From Pseudoflavonifractor phocaeensis (GTDB lineage: Bacteria > Bacillota > Clostridia > Oscillospirales > Oscillospiraceae), in contig NZ_JACJLC010000001.1 of assembly GCF_016901955.1 (NCBI RefSeq), positions 86,050 through 150,049 of the forward strand: a stretch of 64,000 bases of DNA. The letters run 5' to 3'. Position 1 is the first letter of the stretch. Every line of letters starts with the position of its first letter. Both the position numbers and the translations under genes were made by a program. Under the pieces are notes generated by a model that worked only from the letters and a program-made list of their open reading frames with translations, had not been told where the DNA came from and searched no databases. Below are positions 50,207 through 59,413 of the stretch, piece after piece.

Positions 50207-50260
50207 GTCCCGGAACGCAAGGAAAGATGGTAAAATAGAGAAAGCTGAGGAGGGCTCAAC

Positions 50261-50368
50261 ATGGGAAAGAGGTACACTGCGGAGGAGCGAGCAGAGGCAT
50301 TGAAGCTGGCGGACGAGATCGGCGGGGCGGCAGCGGCCCGGCGTCTTGGGATCCACAGAGCAACCCTT
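50261..50368 (+). pseudogene. Transposase-type helix-turn-helix fragment
   Basis: ATG 50261, with GAGGAGGG upstream, opens MGKRYTAEERAEALKLADEIG followed by AAAARRLGIHRATL, which looks like the N-terminal HTH of an IS3-type OrfA or similar element protein. After about 36 codons the similarity ends, inside a short region that is also the end of the XRE remnant on the other strand. A fragment, not a functional gene. Confidence 0.5.
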
Positions 50369-50499
50369 TTTCCCAGATTCAATGCGGCCATAAAAACTTC
50401 TGTCAATATTCAGCGTTCGTGCATTTTTTCTTGTGTGCATCCTTTTTGAATGCAGAGTTGGCGAATACGCTTCCCACTTTCAGTTATGTCATAGCTCAT
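50351..50499 (-). pseudogene. XRE-family HTH regulator, frameshifted and truncated
   Basis: ATG 50499 opens MSYDITESGKRIRQLCIQKG, the start of a SinR/Xre-like repressor, which stops after 29 codons at 50410. The next frame continues the same domain as ARTLNIDRSFYGRIESGKKG, so a small indel lies near 50422-50430. Similarity ends at CSVD near 50351, where the transposase-like fragment on the other strand begins. The gene is dead. Confidence 0.65.
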
Positions 50500-50730
50500 A
50501 TGTATAGTCTCCAATCTCAGAATTTTGGAGGATCTGAGGTTGGAGATCGTGGCAAAAAGGCTGTGGGGTCTGCGCTGGCCAACCTGCACATGGTTACCAG
50601 CTTCAGACCTCTTAGGTGGAACTCTGAGGCTGGTGATCATGGGTATTTGGCGATATAGGGCTGCCACACTGTGGTGTCGTCCCAGCTGCACAATTTTTCG
50701 ACATGAACCATCAAAACTCGACAAAAACAG

Positions 50731-50761
50731 AAATCCGATGTTTCACAGAAACATCGGATTT
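50731..50761. repeat. Perfect 14-bp inverted repeat
   Basis: Arms AAATCCGATGTTTC (50731-50744) and GAAACATCGGATTT (50748-50761) with a three-base loop. On the minus strand TTTCTGTTTTTG follows, so it could be a leftward terminator backing up the one at 50966. Confidence 0.6.
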
Positions 50762-50965
50762 CAAGAAAGGAACAGACGTATAATGTTTTTTCGCAGAGCA
50801 ACCTGCGTTTTGGATGCACGTATATCAGCAGCACCATATATTTTTTCTCTTTTCATTGCTATATTTTTCTTGTATTAATCATAGCATTGGATGCTGAGCT
50901 GCCGGCCAGACCACATGGTATTGATTTTCTGGTTAATCGGAAACTGCTGTGCTCGATAAAAGGGT

Positions 50966-50995
50966 GCCCTCCCGTATAAAGAGCATACGGGGGGC
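50966..50995 (-). terminator. Terminator of the leftward ACP/hydrogenase operon
   Basis: A GC-rich stem of about 11 bp with a bulge or mismatch (arms 50966-50976 and 50985-50995), followed on the minus strand by ACCCTTTTATC. It lies about 30 bases after the MFS stop codon. Confidence 0.6.
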
Positions 50996-51026
50996 TAAGA
51001 GAGGAGAACAGGATTGGTCAATCAAT

Positions 51027-52316
51027 TCAATCCTGCCGGCCCTTACATTGATTGGTGACACACAGCAGCAGGATCAATCCCAGCACATCCACCCCGATAA
51101 ATACAGCATAGGGCAGTGTGTAATCACCATTGGAAATTGTGAGCAGAACAGCCATCAAGGCGAAAGCAGCCTTTTGCAGCAGAGAGGCAATGGGAGATAC
51201 CAAACTGTTGGCAGCTTGAAAATCATGCCGGCCATACACGGAAATGACCAGAGAAGGCATCAGATTCAGCAGGCCGCCGATGCCAAAGCCCACAAAGAGA
51301 ACGGCAATATAGATGAGGATCTCCACCTGTGCAAAAATCAGCAACAGTAGGGCGGCGATATAAGACAGGGAGTAGACACAAGAAGCGGGCTTGGTCCCCA
51401 CCTTCTGGTCCAACCAACCCCAAAAATAGGAGCCGACCAGCCCAATCAACGCGGCTACGGTGAGCATGAGCATAGCCTTGCCTTGGGCCGCTTCAGCTCC
51501 CATAGCGGGAGCCCACACGCTGATCATCCGGGGCACAAACTGGGACACGATCCCTACAGTGACCATCCACAGGAGGCCAAAGCCGACGGCAATGAGCCAC
51601 ATATCCTTATCCCGCAGCAGACGTCCCACAGTGAAGCTGCTCTTGTAGGACTTCATCTCGTTGAGTTGAGCAGACAGCTGTTCGCCGCCTTCTTTGATGT
51701 TATCGGGATAGACTCCTACCTCCTCCGGATAATCCTTTACCCAGAAGAAGGTGATGATTCCCATCAGCATCACCACGATACCCACGCCCGCAGAAGTCAT
51801 TGGCAGACCGATGGCACCGTACAGGGTGCTCAACAGGGCTACAAAGGTGGCTGTGGCCAAAGGCGCGCCCATGGTGGCCCAGCCCAGCGCAATGCCTTTC
51901 TTGCGGGGAAACCAGTTGCCCATCAGGGTGGCGGTAGAAATGAGTCCGAAAGCGTTGGCCACAAAGCACAGCGCAGTGAGTACGATCAAATATAAAACGG
52001 GGGTGCTGGCAAAACCAAAGATGATATACAGGATACCGGCGATAATCAATGATATGCCGGACATCAGGCGGACACCTGTTTTCATGCAGATGTGGCCAAA
52101 TACCACACCGCCCAATACACCAATGACACCGGCAGGGGTGGCCAAACCCAGAAGCAGGTTTCGGTCCATTCCATACATACCCGCAAACACATCCGGGTAA
52201 AGGTTCATGCTGTCTACACAGAGTCCTGCGTAAATATAGTAGAGCAGGAGTGTGTAGATGATCATGCTCCAGCCCCATTTGCCGAAGCGGTTGTTGGTCA
52301 ACTGCTTACTGTCCAT
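51027..52316 (-). CDS. MFS transporter (oxalate/formate antiporter-like)
   Basis: A 429-residue major facilitator with 12 predicted helices. Features include FGHICMKTGVRLMSGISLIIAG in the loop 2-3 region and NWFPRKKGIALGWATMGAPL after helix 4, typical of the OFA carboxylate group. ATG 52316 has GGGAGGAAC upstream. It is the last gene of the operon that starts at 61672, 65 bases after the phosphate acyltransferase, and probably moves the pathway's carboxylate substrate or product. Confidence 0.83.
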   Translation of the reverse strand: MDSKQLTNNRFGKWGWSMIIYTLLLYYIYAGLCVDSMNLYPDVFAGMYGMDRNLLLGLATPAGVIGVLGGVVFGHICMKTGVRLMSGISLIIAGILYIIFGFASTPVLYLIVLTALCFVANAFGLISTATLMGNWFPRKKGIALGWATMGAPLATATFVALLSTLYGAIGLPMTSAGVGIVVMLMGIITFFWVKDYPEEVGVYPDNIKEGGEQLSAQLNEMKSYKSSFTVGRLLRDKDMWLIAVGFGLLWMVTVGIVSQFVPRMISVWAPAMGAEAAQGKAMLMLTVAALIGLVGSYFWGWLDQKVGTKPASCVYSLSYIAALLLLIFAQVEILIYIAVLFVGFGIGGLLNLMPSLVISVYGRHDFQAANSLVSPIASLLQKAAFALMAVLLTISNGDYTLPYAVFIGVDVLGLILLLCVTNQCKGRQD

Positions 52317-52381
52317 AGTGAAGTTCCTCCCTTGTCAAGATATCCAGACGGTCCTTTCTAAATTGGCGCTACACTGCGTTA

Positions 52382-53392
52382 TTACGATTGCTGATCCGCC
52401 GCAAGCACACTGAGCAGCGCAATGTTGTTGTAGAGAGTCACATCAGTATCGCTCCGGGAGCAATCCAAGATTGGAAGGCGGAACCCCTGATATAGAGGCC
52501 CGTACTGCTTCACGCCTTTCGCAAAGCGAAGCACCAGCTTCGAGCCGATATTGCAGGCTGCCGCATCTGGGAAAATGAGCACATTGGCCCTGCCGGCAAC
52601 CTCGCTGGGGCGTTTCACCTTCTTTGCCCCGACGCGTTCGTCAATGGCGGCATCCGTCTGGAATTCTCCGTCGATCTTGAGATCCGGGCGCAGCTTTTGC
52701 GCCAAAGCCAGCGCATCGCGGATCTTCTTGACAGGTTCACTGGAACCGCCGCTGCCGTCGGTGGAGTAGGAGAGGAACGCGCACCGGGGTTCGACGCCCG
52801 TAATTGCGCGGAACGTCTCACAGGAAGCAATGGCGATGCTGGCGTGCTGCTCCACCGTAGGAGAAATGCAGACCGCGCCGTCGGACATACCGAAGCAGGT
52901 ACCCTGCTGGCCGCCGAAGTCCTCCGCCTCCACGATCAGCATGCCGGACGCGGTGGGGACTCCGGGCTTCAGGCCGATGGTGCTGTTGGCCGCCATGATG
53001 AACTCATAGGTGGTGGCGTTCACCCCGGCCAGCGTGCCGTCCGCGTCGCCCACGGCCTCGATCACCAGAGCCAGGTACAGGGGGCTGGTGATCCGTTTGG
53101 CAATGAAGCTCTTGGGCATCACTTTCTCCGGCAGGGCGGCATAGCGATCCAGAAGGGCGCTGACAAAGGTCTCGTCCCCCGGGTCAGCAATGGGGATGCC
53201 GGCGATGTCCAGGCCCAGCTCGTCCGCCCGCGCCTGTACCTCGGCGGCGGGGCCCACCAGGAGGATATTGGCGATCCCGTCGTGATGGGCCTTTACAGCG
53301 GCCTTCATCATGTAGTCGTTGTCGTACTCAGGAATGGCTATGGTTTTTACATCGGCCTTCGCCTTTTCATAAATCGAATCAATAAAGCTCAT
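52382..53392 (-). CDS. Phosphate acyltransferase (Pta/Ptb family)
   Basis: A 336-residue phosphotransacylase of Pta length. SFIDSIYEKAKADVKTIAIPE at the start and VLIFPDAAACNIGSKLVLRF near residues 273-292 are typical of phosphate acetyl/butyryltransferases. It would swap CoA (or an equivalent thiol carrier) for phosphate, making acyl phosphate for the kinase at 60560. ATG 53392 overlaps the region of the upstream stop (TGA at 53395-53397); a TTG two codons earlier is less likely. Acetyl versus butyryl preference is not clear from sequence. Confidence 0.87.
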   Translation of the reverse strand: MSFIDSIYEKAKADVKTIAIPEYDNDYMMKAAVKAHHDGIANILLVGPAAEVQARADELGLDIAGIPIADPGDETFVSALLDRYAALPEKVMPKSFIAKRITSPLYLALVIEAVGDADGTLAGVNATTYEFIMAANSTIGLKPGVPTASGMLIVEAEDFGGQQGTCFGMSDGAVCISPTVEQHASIAIASCETFRAITGVEPRCAFLSYSTDGSGGSSEPVKKIRDALALAQKLRPDLKIDGEFQTDAAIDERVGAKKVKRPSEVAGRANVLIFPDAAACNIGSKLVLRFAKGVKQYGPLYQGFRLPILDCSRSDTDVTLYNNIALLSVLAADQQS

Positions 53393-53394
53393 GC

Positions 53395-54468
53395 TCAAAG
53401 CCTCTCTTTCACCTTGGCGACGAACTCGCCGATGGTATTCAGCAGGCTGGCCTCCTGGATCTCGATGGTGACCTGGAGCCTCTCCTCGATCTCAGAGATC
53501 ATCACGATCATCTTCATGGACTCGTTGGAGAGGTCCTCACGGATGTCCGTGTCCAGAGAGATAGTCTCCTTGTCCACGCCGTAGGCCTCGGCCGCGCATT
53601 CGATAACGGTCTGGCCCACCGGGTCGTCCACGGGGGCGGCGGCGCGTTTCGCGGCGCTTTCCTTGGCCTGGGGTGCGTTCGGCGTCCCCGCGGGCTGAGG
53701 ATCGACAGTGATGCCCTTCCGCTCCTTTACCGTGGCGACGAACTCGCCGACGGTGTTGAGCAGGCTGGCCTCCTGGATCTCGATGGTGACCTGAAGCCGC
53801 TCCTCAATCTCGGAGATCATCACGATCATCTTCATGGACTCGTTGGAGAGGTCCTCGCGGATGTCGGTGTCCAGGGTGATGGCCGCTTTGTCTACGCCGT
53901 AGGCCTCCGCCGCGCAGCTGATGACGGTCTGGGCGATCTCATCGTCCGCGCCGGCGGGTCCAGCTGGGACTGGGACCGCCGCGGGGGCGGACTCCTCGGC
54001 CTTCTTCGCGGGCTTCAACTCGGGGATCTTCTTGAACTCGCTCTCCCCGTCGATCTCCCACACCACGACCTTGACATCCTCGTCCTGGATGATCAGCGGC
54101 TTGACCGCCACGGGCTTTTCGCTGATCGCCTTGTCGAACTCCGCGTATTTGTCGTAATCCACATGCAGAAGGCTGGTGTTAAAGGGGTCGGCGCCGGGGA
54201 TCTCCACTTCGACGGCGAAGTAGTCGCCGTGCTGATTGCGGAAATCAGGGTCGCCGAAAGCACCCTTGGTGGGCAGGGCCTGCTTGACCACGCCCCGCAC
54301 ATTGGTCAGATCCACCCACTCGGTGTCCAGACCGCCGCAGGCGTTGCAGCAGAGGAACGGGGGAAACTCGATGTGTCCGCACCGCAGGCATTTGCGGCCC
54401 AATATCGTGCCCTCTTCCAGTGCGTCATAAAAGGTCTTTACGATGGGCTTCAAATCATACTTTGTCAT
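53395..54468 (-). CDS. DUF35 zinc-ribbon/OB-fold protein fused to two acyl carrier protein domains
   Basis: A 357-residue fusion. Residues 1-150 are a DUF35 protein: rubredoxin-like zinc site C27, C30, C41, C44 (CLRC/CCNAC) and an OB fold ending VKVVVWEID. An Ala/Pro-rich linker leads to two ACP domains (about 175-250 and 281-357) that are almost identical: both contain DTDIREDLSNESMKMIVM, with candidate phosphopantetheine serines S211 and S317. The usual DSL is ESM here. The copies are 106 codons apart. DUF35 proteins normally bind a thiolase-fold partner and hold the acyl-CoA; the partner gene is directly upstream. I know of no standard enzyme with this arrangement. ATG 54468 follows GGGAGG. 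Confidence 0.88.
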   Translation of the reverse strand: MTKYDLKPIVKTFYDALEEGTILGRKCLRCGHIEFPPFLCCNACGGLDTEWVDLTNVRGVVKQALPTKGAFGDPDFRNQHGDYFAVEVEIPGADPFNTSLLHVDYDKYAEFDKAISEKPVAVKPLIIQDEDVKVVVWEIDGESEFKKIPELKPAKKAEESAPAAVPVPAGPAGADDEIAQTVISCAAEAYGVDKAAITLDTDIREDLSNESMKMIVMISEIEERLQVTIEIQEASLLNTVGEFVATVKERKGITVDPQPAGTPNAPQAKESAAKRAAAPVDDPVGQTVIECAAEAYGVDKETISLDTDIREDLSNESMKMIVMISEIEERLQVTIEIQEASLLNTIGEFVAKVKERL

Positions 54469-54487
54469 GACAGCGTTTCCTCCCATC

Positions 54488-55786
54488 TCACTTTTTCTCC
54501 AACATGATATTCAGCAGGTTCTGCGCGCCGCCGAAGCCGCGGAGCATGGTGCGCTTCACCTCGTGCTTCACCTGGGTGGCCCCGGCGTCGCCGCGCATCT
54601 GGTGCACGGCCTCGTAGAGATCGTGCAGACCGGAGGCGCCCGCCGCGTGGCCGTAATGGCAGCGCCCGCCGTTGGAGTTCACCGGGCGGTCCCCGTCAAA
54701 GGCGATACGGCCATCCCGGACATACTGCCAGCCCTCTCCCTTGGGCAGATACTCGCAGATCTCGGCGGCCAGCATCTGGGACTGGTTATAGAAATCGTTG
54801 GTCAGGAATAGATCCATATCCGCGCCGGTCAGGCCGGTCAGCTCTTTCATCTGGCGGTAGGCGTTCGTGGTGGCCTGCATCTCCAGCCTCGGGTTGCTGT
54901 TCTCCAGACAGGAGTGGCCCACGCCCAGCACCTCGATGGGATGGTCTGTGTACTGGTAAGCCTTCTCCGTCGGGCAGACGATTACGGCGGCAGCGCCGTC
55001 GCATCGCTGCTCAAAGTGAGCACCCCGCATATACTTGCCGATCAGTGGGTTGAACTTGGAGTGGAGGTACTCATAAGCGGAGTCCATGCCCGCCTCGGCG
55101 GCCAGCTCGTCGTAGGTTTTGCTGGTGATGGCGGACAGGGGATTCAGCGCGGCGGCCCGGCGGCTGTGAATGGACAGCGCCGTCATAAAGGCGTCCACGT
55201 CCTCGGGGCTGATATTGTTCTCTTTGACGTAATAGTCCAGCCAGGACTCGGAGTTGAAGGGAAGGGCGCCGCGGGTGAACAGGGTATAATCCCGGGGCAG
55301 GGTGGAGCACAGCGTCTCATGGAAGATGGCGTCGGTGCCGAAGCGGCGCTTGGTGAGCACGCGGGTGGGATAGGCGATGGAGTAGGGCATCTCGATGCAA
55401 CCGCTCAGCACCATGTCATACTGCCCGGAGGCCACTAACTGCACCGCGGTCTCCAGAGCCACATAGCCCGTGGCGCAGGCTTCGCTGTGGTGGTAGGAAC
55501 CCTTGGCCTTCATACCGATCCAGTTGGCGACGTGCATATTGGGGGTGGCGTAGTTGCTGGTCCAGCCGGGGCCGGCCTGACCGTGGATGTAGAACTCCAC
55601 GTCGCTGCCGTCGATCCCGGCGTCCTTCATGGCGTCCCGGGCGGCGTAGCCAAAGAGTTCCGGTTCACACAGGCCGTCTACGGCGGGGTCGTCCAGGACG
55701 CGCACAAATGGAGTGGCGCCCACGCCGATGATGGATACGCTTCTGGAATAGGGCTTCAGTTTCGGGACGTTATCGTTGAAACTCAT
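54488..55786 (-). CDS. Thiolase-fold acyltransferase (SCP2-thiolase/lipid-transfer type)
   Basis: A 432-residue thiolase-superfamily protein of the type that pairs with DUF35 subunits. SEACATGYVALETAVQLVASGQ near residues 95-116 contains the likely nucleophile C98, and GGRCHYGHAAGASGLHDLYEA near the C-terminus supplies the histidine motif. Such pairs carry out acyl transfer or Claisen chemistry, as in archaeal acetoacetyl-CoA formation and bacterial acylphloroglucinol synthesis. Here the DUF35 partner, 19 bases downstream, carries ACPs, so the acyl group may be ACP-bound. ATG 55786 has AGGAGG 11 bases upstream. Confidence 0.85.
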   Translation of the reverse strand: MSFNDNVPKLKPYSRSVSIIGVGATPFVRVLDDPAVDGLCEPELFGYAARDAMKDAGIDGSDVEFYIHGQAGPGWTSNYATPNMHVANWIGMKAKGSYHHSEACATGYVALETAVQLVASGQYDMVLSGCIEMPYSIAYPTRVLTKRRFGTDAIFHETLCSTLPRDYTLFTRGALPFNSESWLDYYVKENNISPEDVDAFMTALSIHSRRAAALNPLSAITSKTYDELAAEAGMDSAYEYLHSKFNPLIGKYMRGAHFEQRCDGAAAVIVCPTEKAYQYTDHPIEVLGVGHSCLENSNPRLEMQATTNAYRQMKELTGLTGADMDLFLTNDFYNQSQMLAAEICEYLPKGEGWQYVRDGRIAFDGDRPVNSNGGRCHYGHAAGASGLHDLYEAVHQMRGDAGATQVKHEVKRTMLRGFGGAQNLLNIMLEKK

Positions 55787-55895
55787 TTCGTTTCTAGCCT
55801 CCTGTCTGATAGAATTGATTGGTTGGAAGTTAATGGATCCATGCGGCAAGTCGGATCGCCGCATGGTTCCATTGAGTTTTCCGGCCTTGCCTGAT

Positions 55896-57647
55896 TTACC
55901 GCATGATGTAGCTGGTGTGCAGCAGCTTGTGGGCCTTCTCGCTGCCGGGCTTTCCAAGGTAGTCCGCGTAGATCTTGTTCAGCTCCGGGTTCTCATGGGA
56001 CTTGCGCAGGACGCTCTGGTCGTCGTTGAGATAGAGCGCGGCTGCCCGCACTGCGGGGACATCCTGCAGTGCCTGTACCACCGCCGGTTGGTGAGGCTGT
56101 CCGCCGCCGTTGACGCAGCCGCCGGGGCAGGCCATGATCTCCACGAACTGATAGTCCGCCTCACCGGTCTTGATACGGGTCAGCAGGGCGTTGGCGTTGG
56201 CCAGACCGGAGACCACAGCCACCTTGACCTGGGTGCCGTTGAGGTCGTAAGAGGCTTCCTTGATGCCGTTCATGCCGCGCACGTCGGTGAACTCCAGGTT
56301 CTCCAGAGGCTTCCCGGTGAGCTTTTCCACAGCGGTGCGCAGGGCGGCCTCCATCACGCCGCCGCTGGCGCCGAAGATCACACCCGCGCCGGTTCCCTCA
56401 CCCAGAGGTTCATCAAATCGCTCCGAGGGGGAGATGGCCTCCAACTGGATCTCGGCGTCCTTGAGCATGGTGCCCAGCTCGTTGGTGGTGATCACATAGT
56501 CCACGTCCGGCACATCCGCGCCGCACTCGTCGGGGCGGGTGATCTCAAACTTTTTCGCCGTGCAGGGCATGACGCTGACGGTGACGATCTTCTCCTTGGG
56601 GATACCCATCTTTTCCGCGTACCAGGACTTGATGAGCGCGCCGAACATGGTGTGGGGAGACTTGCAGGAGGACAGGTTGTCCAGCATATCCGGGTAGAAG
56701 TGCTCCGCGTACTTGATCCAGCCGGGGCAACAGGAGGTCAGCATAGGCAGCACACCGCCGTTCTCAATCCGCTCGATCAGCTCGTTGGCCTCCTCGATGA
56801 TGGTCAGATCGGCGCCCACCTTGGTATCGAACACCTTATCGAAGCCCAGCTTCCGTAGCGCACCGGCGATACGGCCCTCGGTGTCCACACCTAGGGGGAA
56901 CTCGAAGGTCTCACCCAGAGCGGCCCGGACAGCGGGCGCCACCTGGACAACCACGAACTTTTCAGGATCGGCGATGGCCTCCTTCACCTGCTCCCACTGG
57001 GGCTTCTCAGTGAGGGCGCCCACTGGGCACACGGCCACACACTGGCCGCAGTTGACACAGCTGGCGGCGGCCAGGCCCTTGGGGGAGGCGGGGGCGATGG
57101 TCTTGTCCAGCCCCTCGCCGGTGGCGCAGATGGCGGACACCGCCTGAACCTTGGCGCAGACGTTGATACACCGTCCGCAGCGGATGCACTTGTTGTTGTC
57201 CCGCACCAGCACCACCGAGGAGAGGTCTAAGGGCTGGATGCTGCTCATGGGCAGCTCCGCCTCGTCTGTAAAACCGTACTCATGGAGCAGGTTTTGCAGC
57301 TCACACTGGGTGGAGCGCATACAATAGACGCAGGACTTGTTGTGGATCGCCAAGATCTTGGCCAGCGCCTCCCGCCGCGCCGCCATCACCGCGTCACTCC
57401 GGGTCTGGATCTCCATGCCCTCACGGATGCGGGTGGTGGAGGCGTTCATCAGCTTGCCGTCCACTTCCACCACGCAGACGCCGGAATCGTCCACATCGAC
57501 GACGCCCTTCAGGTAATAAAGGGTGGGGATCGGCTGCTGTAAAAACTCCCGCTGGAATTTCAGTGTCTCAAAGGACGCGTCCAAGATTGTGATCCCACGC
57601 TTCATGGTATAGTCATAGCCGTTGATTTTGATATTGACTGTGTTCAT
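55896..57647 (-). CDS. hydA: [FeFe]-hydrogenase, monomeric group A type
   Basis: A 583-residue hydrogenase like clostridial CpI. H-cluster motifs are TSCCPGW (304-310), MPCTAKK (361-366, C362) and MACPGGC (505-511, C507 and C511). Accessory clusters: two [4Fe-4S] at C154/C157/C160/C164 and C197/C200/C203/C207, and the His-Cys3 site H102, C106, C109, C115. The N-terminal domain keeps the ferredoxin fold but only one cysteine (C58) where four should bind [2Fe-2S], so that cluster is lost. It would make H2 from reduced ferredoxin, or the reverse. It lies directly after an AprA-like flavoprotein gene, whose stop overlaps its ribosome-site region. Maturases HydEFG are not in the window. Confidence 0.94.
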   Translation of the reverse strand: MNTVNIKINGYDYTMKRGITILDASFETLKFQREFLQQPIPTLYYLKGVVDVDDSGVCVVEVDGKLMNASTTRIREGMEIQTRSDAVMAARREALAKILAIHNKSCVYCMRSTQCELQNLLHEYGFTDEAELPMSSIQPLDLSSVVLVRDNNKCIRCGRCINVCAKVQAVSAICATGEGLDKTIAPASPKGLAAASCVNCGQCVAVCPVGALTEKPQWEQVKEAIADPEKFVVVQVAPAVRAALGETFEFPLGVDTEGRIAGALRKLGFDKVFDTKVGADLTIIEEANELIERIENGGVLPMLTSCCPGWIKYAEHFYPDMLDNLSSCKSPHTMFGALIKSWYAEKMGIPKEKIVTVSVMPCTAKKFEITRPDECGADVPDVDYVITTNELGTMLKDAEIQLEAISPSERFDEPLGEGTGAGVIFGASGGVMEAALRTAVEKLTGKPLENLEFTDVRGMNGIKEASYDLNGTQVKVAVVSGLANANALLTRIKTGEADYQFVEIMACPGGCVNGGGQPHQPAVVQALQDVPAVRAAALYLNDDQSVLRKSHENPELNKIYADYLGKPGSEKAHKLLHTSYIMR

Positions 57648-57661
57648 TCCCGCACCCCTCC

Positions 57662-59413
57662 TTATTTGTAGTATTCTTCCACATGGCCTTCAGGGATCTG
57701 GTACCCCTCCGGGCGGATGGGATATCTCCACATGGGGATGTCCTCCGTGAACAGCTCCATCTCGCCGTCCTTGCCCTGACGGATATTGATCCACTTCAGC
57801 CAGTTTTCGTTATCCGTCTCGGGATAGTCCGTCCGGTAGTGGGGATACATGATGCCGCGGCTCTCCTTGCGCATATCCGCGGAGCGGAAGATCATTTCCA
57901 AGCACAGGATGGTGTCCGCCGCCTCCAAGCACTTGGAGAGCGTGTGGGGGTCGTCCGCCGTGAGCTGGGGGATCAGCTTTTTCATCTCCGCAATGTCCTG
58001 ATAGACCTTATGGATCTCAGCCTCGCTTTTCAGGACACACTTGTTGACATCGAAGATATAGCGCTCGATCATATCATAGATCTCCTTCGGCTGCCGCCCG
58101 TTGGGACGGTTCAGCGGAGCGTAAATCTTTTCCTTCAGTGCGGCTACCTGCGCAAGGTCAAGTTCATCCCAGTCCGCGGCCGCCGCATAGGGAGCGATGC
58201 TGTCGCCGGCCATCATGCCGGTAGTGGCGGCGTTGCCCAAGCCGTCGCCCCGGGTCCAGCCGAAGTAAGCGTTGCCTTGGGTGGAGACCTTGCCGGGGGC
58301 CCACAGGCCCTCCACATCTGTCTTGATGTCGGTATCCACTTTGATTGGCTCCACTTGGATGACCGTTTTGATGGTGGCCTCCGGTTTCGTGCCCACATCG
58401 CCGATGTTTTTCGCCGTCTTGGTGAACACCAAATGCTCCCACGCCATCTTGTCGCGCAGCATACGCTGGGTGGACTCGTCCATGTCCGTGCCGCCGATCA
58501 TCATACGGACCTCGTCAGGCTTCTCCAGATCCACCCACAGCGGCCCATTGCCCGCCGCAATCTCCTGCACCATGGCGTTGACCAAGGTGGGGGTCACCTC
58601 CCACTCGATGTGGCCGATATATTTCTGGGTCAGGTTCTCCCCGTGCTTGTTGCAGATCATGTTAAAACCGCCATAGATGGGCGTGTTGGTCTTTTTGAAT
58701 ACCACGTCCACTTGGGTGGAGAACTCCACGTTCCGCATCACCGCGCCGACGCGGTACATGGCGCCTACGCCGGTGCCGTATCCCATAAACTCCAAACCGA
58801 TCTTCTTGAAATGGCAGCCCTGCGTGGCCATAGCTACCGCCTTCGCGTGGAAGATCTTGCATTCGCCGTGGTCCATATCAAAGCCGATGGCGCCGATGAC
58901 CTTGCCAGTTTTGCTGGTCAGCAGTTCAAAAATGTTGACACGGCTCATCAAGCGGATACCCAGCTTCAGGGCAAAGGACCGGAGCTGAGCGTTGACGTTG
59001 ATGGAGATGCCCGCCATATCCAGTGCGTCAGGGATAAACGGCAGCGGCGTGGCGTTGCCCTGCTCATCGCAGGAGAGCTGGACGCCGCAGTGCTTCATGT
59101 AGTCAATGTTGTCCCGATGAACCTCTAAGTACCGCTTGAGGAATTCCTGATCGTTCAAAAACGGGGTGTGGGCGTTCACCAGATAACCCAAGGCGTTCAT
59201 CACGCCGTCCGGATGCTTTGAGGTGGCTCGGATCCCGTTGCCGGCTTTTGTGGATTGCCCGTTCCAGCCGATGACGCCCTTGTCGATCACCAGAATATCC
59301 AGCTCCGGGTTCTTTTCCTTGGCTCGGATGGCAGTGGTCAGGCCGGCCATGCTGCCGCCGACAACCAAGATATCCGCAGTAAACAGTTCACCGTAATCCT
59401 TCACATCTGCCAT
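57662..59413 (-). CDS. AprA/fumarate reductase-like flavoprotein
   Basis: A 583-residue FAD protein of the adenylylsulfate reductase alpha/fumarate reductase family. The FAD motif DILVVGGSMAGLTTAIRAKEK is near residues 14-34, the closing FAD region GLWAPGKVSTQGNAYFGWTRGDGLGNA near 378-404, and a long helical C-terminal domain follows. It pairs with a small two-cluster ferredoxin immediately upstream (1-bp overlap), as AprB pairs with AprA. No sulfate-assimilation gene is present, so adenylylsulfate is an unlikely substrate; redox chemistry on a carboxylate or acyl substrate is more plausible. Electrons could flow through the ferredoxin to the hydrogenase encoded next. Confidence 0.85.
   Translation of the reverse strand: MADVKDYGELFTADILVVGGSMAGLTTAIRAKEKNPELDILVIDKGVIGWNGQSTKAGNGIRATSKHPDGVMNALGYLVNAHTPFLNDQEFLKRYLEVHRDNIDYMKHCGVQLSCDEQGNATPLPFIPDALDMAGISINVNAQLRSFALKLGIRLMSRVNIFELLTSKTGKVIGAIGFDMDHGECKIFHAKAVAMATQGCHFKKIGLEFMGYGTGVGAMYRVGAVMRNVEFSTQVDVVFKKTNTPIYGGFNMICNKHGENLTQKYIGHIEWEVTPTLVNAMVQEIAAGNGPLWVDLEKPDEVRMMIGGTDMDESTQRMLRDKMAWEHLVFTKTAKNIGDVGTKPEATIKTVIQVEPIKVDTDIKTDVEGLWAPGKVSTQGNAYFGWTRGDGLGNAATTGMMAGDSIAPYAAAADWDELDLAQVAALKEKIYAPLNRPNGRQPKEIYDMIERYIFDVNKCVLKSEAEIHKVYQDIAEMKKLIPQLTADDPHTLSKCLEAADTILCLEMIFRSADMRKESRGIMYPHYRTDYPETDNENWLKWINIRQGKDGEMELFTEDIPMWRYPIRPEGYQIPEGHVEEYYK

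Larger units (their letters stand above)
50500..51026. other. Gene-free stretch with two inverted repeats and a terminator
   Basis: A 527-bp stretch between the mobile debris and the MFS gene. It contains an imperfect 13-bp inverted repeat (50509-50521 and 50533-50545), a perfect one (50731-50761) and the MFS terminator (50966-50995). No credible coding sequence was seen. Confidence 0.5.
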
